This document shows, piece after piece, positions 13,897 through 14,999 of a stretch of DNA of 14,999 nt (positions are counted from its first letter, which is position 1; each line of letters starts with the position of its first letter). The position numbers and the translations under genes were made by a program. The stretch comes from an uncultured Lachnospiraceae bacterium (lineage in GTDB: Bacteria; Bacillota_A; Clostridia; Lachnospirales; Lachnospiraceae), in assembly GCA_902787595.1 (NCBI GenBank), contig CADAHD010000017.1, positions 1 through 14,999 on the forward strand, written 5' to 3'. The notes under the pieces were generated by a model. It was not told where the DNA came from and ran no database searches. It saw only the letters and a program-made list of their open reading frames with translations.

Positions 13897-14999
13897 TTTG
13901 CACGCGGTTTAAGCCACTTTTCCTCGAACTGGTCGGCCGGGAGCGGGCGTCCGAAATAATAACCCTGTATCTGCCCGCATTCGAGTTCGCGCAATATTTT
14001 TAATTGCTCCGCTGTCTCCACGCCCTCTGCTATGGTGCGCAGGTTAAGGCCCTGGGCCATCAGCACGATAACTTTTACGACCACATAAGCATTCCAGTTA
14101 TTCTCTATGTCGTCCACCAGTTCCTTTGCAATCTTTATCCTGTCAAAGGTAAAATCAAGCATGTTCGCGAAACTGGCATATCCCGTACCAAAGTCATCCA
14201 CCGAAAAGGTCAGGCCGGCCTTCTTTAAGCCCGAAATGATATCCCCGCTGGCAAGGCTGGAGTTTAATGCATAACCTTCCGTGATCTCCACATCCAGCCA
14301 TTTGGAAGGAACCTTTAACTCATTCATAAGCTGTATGAATTTATCCGCGAACTCGGTATCACGCAGCTGCAGCGGCGATACATTGATACCCACTACCAGA
14401 TCGGAGCTGTATTTTTCATTCCATTCCTTTATCTGCTTCATGGCGGTGGCATTGACCCAGGCTCCGATATTCCCCATGAGTCCCATTTCTTCCGCAAGCG
14501 GTATGAACTCACCCGGCGATATAAAGCCGTCCACGGGGTCTATCCATCTGATCAGCGCCTCCATGCCTATTAGTTCTTCGGTAACGCAGTCTACCTGGGG
14601 CTGGTAATAAAGCTTGAAATCCCTGTCATAATCTGCCGCCTGAAGTTTCACTTCAAGACGCCTCTGTCTGCTCATATGTTTGATCAGGTCCTGATCATAA
14701 AACTTATACTCTGTCCTGGAATGCCTGTGTTTTATGGATCTTCTGGCGGAATCCGCAAATCTCAAAAGCTGTTCTATATCTTGGGCATCGCGCGGATAGG
14801 TGGCTACGCCTATGCTCATGGAAGGATGCAGCACATTGCCTCCCACTTCAACATGATTATCCAGCGTCTCTTTCAGCCTTCTGGCCATGCCCTGCAGCTT
14901 TTCCTCATCTCCGAAGGATCTGTATACCAGCAGGAATTCATCACCGCCCACACGAAAAGCCTGTACATTTTCATCTTCAAGCGTCTTTAACCTGCCTGC
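13881..14999 (-). CDS. GGDEF-EAL cyclic-di-GMP protein, C-terminal part (cut by window edge)
   Basis: The visible 372 residues begin inside a GGDEF domain and continue through a whole EAL domain; the gene extends beyond base 14999, and any sensor domain lies outside. GGDEF domains make, and EAL domains degrade, the second messenger cyclic-di-GMP. FRVGGDEF is intact, but the position of the RxxD inhibitory site (nine to six residues before GGDEF) reads DENV. The EAL domain has EALIRW, the Asn of GINVSP, the Glu of VEITEG, DDFGTGY, Lys of DRIKI, AEGVET and the Gln of IQGYYFGRP, so the phosphodiesterase residues are largely present. The Asp that normally follows in 'KID' is Ala (codon at 14127-14129). 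The stop and last six residues lie in a dispersed repeat. I predict a phosphodiesterase, possibly impaired. An apparent start at the GTG of VGGDEF (14951) is false. Confidence 0.93.
   Translation of the reverse strand, partial: AGRLKTLEDENVQAFRVGGDEFLLVYRSFGDEEKLQGMARRLKETLDNHVEVGGNVLHPSMSIGVATYPRDAQDIEQLLRFADSARRSIKHRHSRTEYKFYDQDLIKHMSRQRRLEVKLQAADYDRDFKLYYQPQVDCVTEELIGMEALIRWIDPVDGFISPGEFIPLAEEMGLMGNIGAWVNATAMKQIKEWNEKYSSDLVVGINVSPLQLRDTEFADKFIQLMNELKVPSKWLDVEITEGYALNSSLASGDIISGLKKAGLTFSVDDFGTGYASFANMLDFTFDRIKIAKELVDDIENNWNAYVVVKVIVLMAQGLNLRTIAEGVETAEQLKILRELECGQIQGYYFGRPLPADQFEEKWLKPRAKKRDG

Overview
The window looks like the chromosome of an anaerobic clostridial Firmicute, most likely Lachnospiraceae-like. 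This rests on strong AAGGAGG-type ribosome binding sites, mixed ATA/AGA/AGG codon use, a CIRCE-controlled clpB, an ECF-type vitamin transporter S component, a 4Fe-4S aldo/keto reductase and a GGDEF-EAL protein. The genus cannot be fixed from sequence reading alone. Coding density is high, and no gene-free stretch exceeds 300 bases; the longest is about 270 bases, between clpB and the first SDR gene. I see no rRNA, tRNA, CRISPR array, insertion sequence or phage gene.

Layout. (1) Bases 1-1139, minus: the N-terminal 379 codons of clpB, cut by the window edge, with a sigma-A promoter whose -35 box lies inside a CIRCE operator. (2) 1409-3213, plus: two Rossmann-fold SDR oxidoreductases in tandem, ending at a symmetrical terminator near 3239-3270 that also serves the opposing operon. 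(3) 8518-3298, minus: a five-gene array of MATE exporter, zinc-ribbon/membrane protein, small helical protein, two-TM coiled-coil protein, and a lipoprotein fusing a solute-binding-like domain to a von Willebrand A domain. The last four form a compact module with no function I can name. (4) 8712-9272, plus: an ECF transporter S component whose promoter carries a short inverted repeat; its stop codon overlaps the stop of a convergent ferredoxin-type aldo/keto reductase (10387-9269, minus). (5) 13808-10517, minus: a tightly coupled string surE, cdd, membrane-anchored MutS-like ATPase, rnhA, all acting on nucleotides or nucleic acids. (6) 14999-13881, minus: the C-terminal part of a GGDEF-EAL cyclic-di-GMP protein, cut by the window edge.

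The main points of interest are: the VWA/zinc-ribbon membrane module; two sigma-A-like promoters placed so that transcription should begin at or within a few bases of the start codon (the 122-residue gene and the MATE gene); two dispersed palindromic repeats between genes, one of which supplies the last codons and stop of the GGDEF-EAL gene; and a GGDEF-EAL protein that lacks the GGDEF inhibitory site and has Ala in place of the usual Asp of the EAL 'KID' motif.
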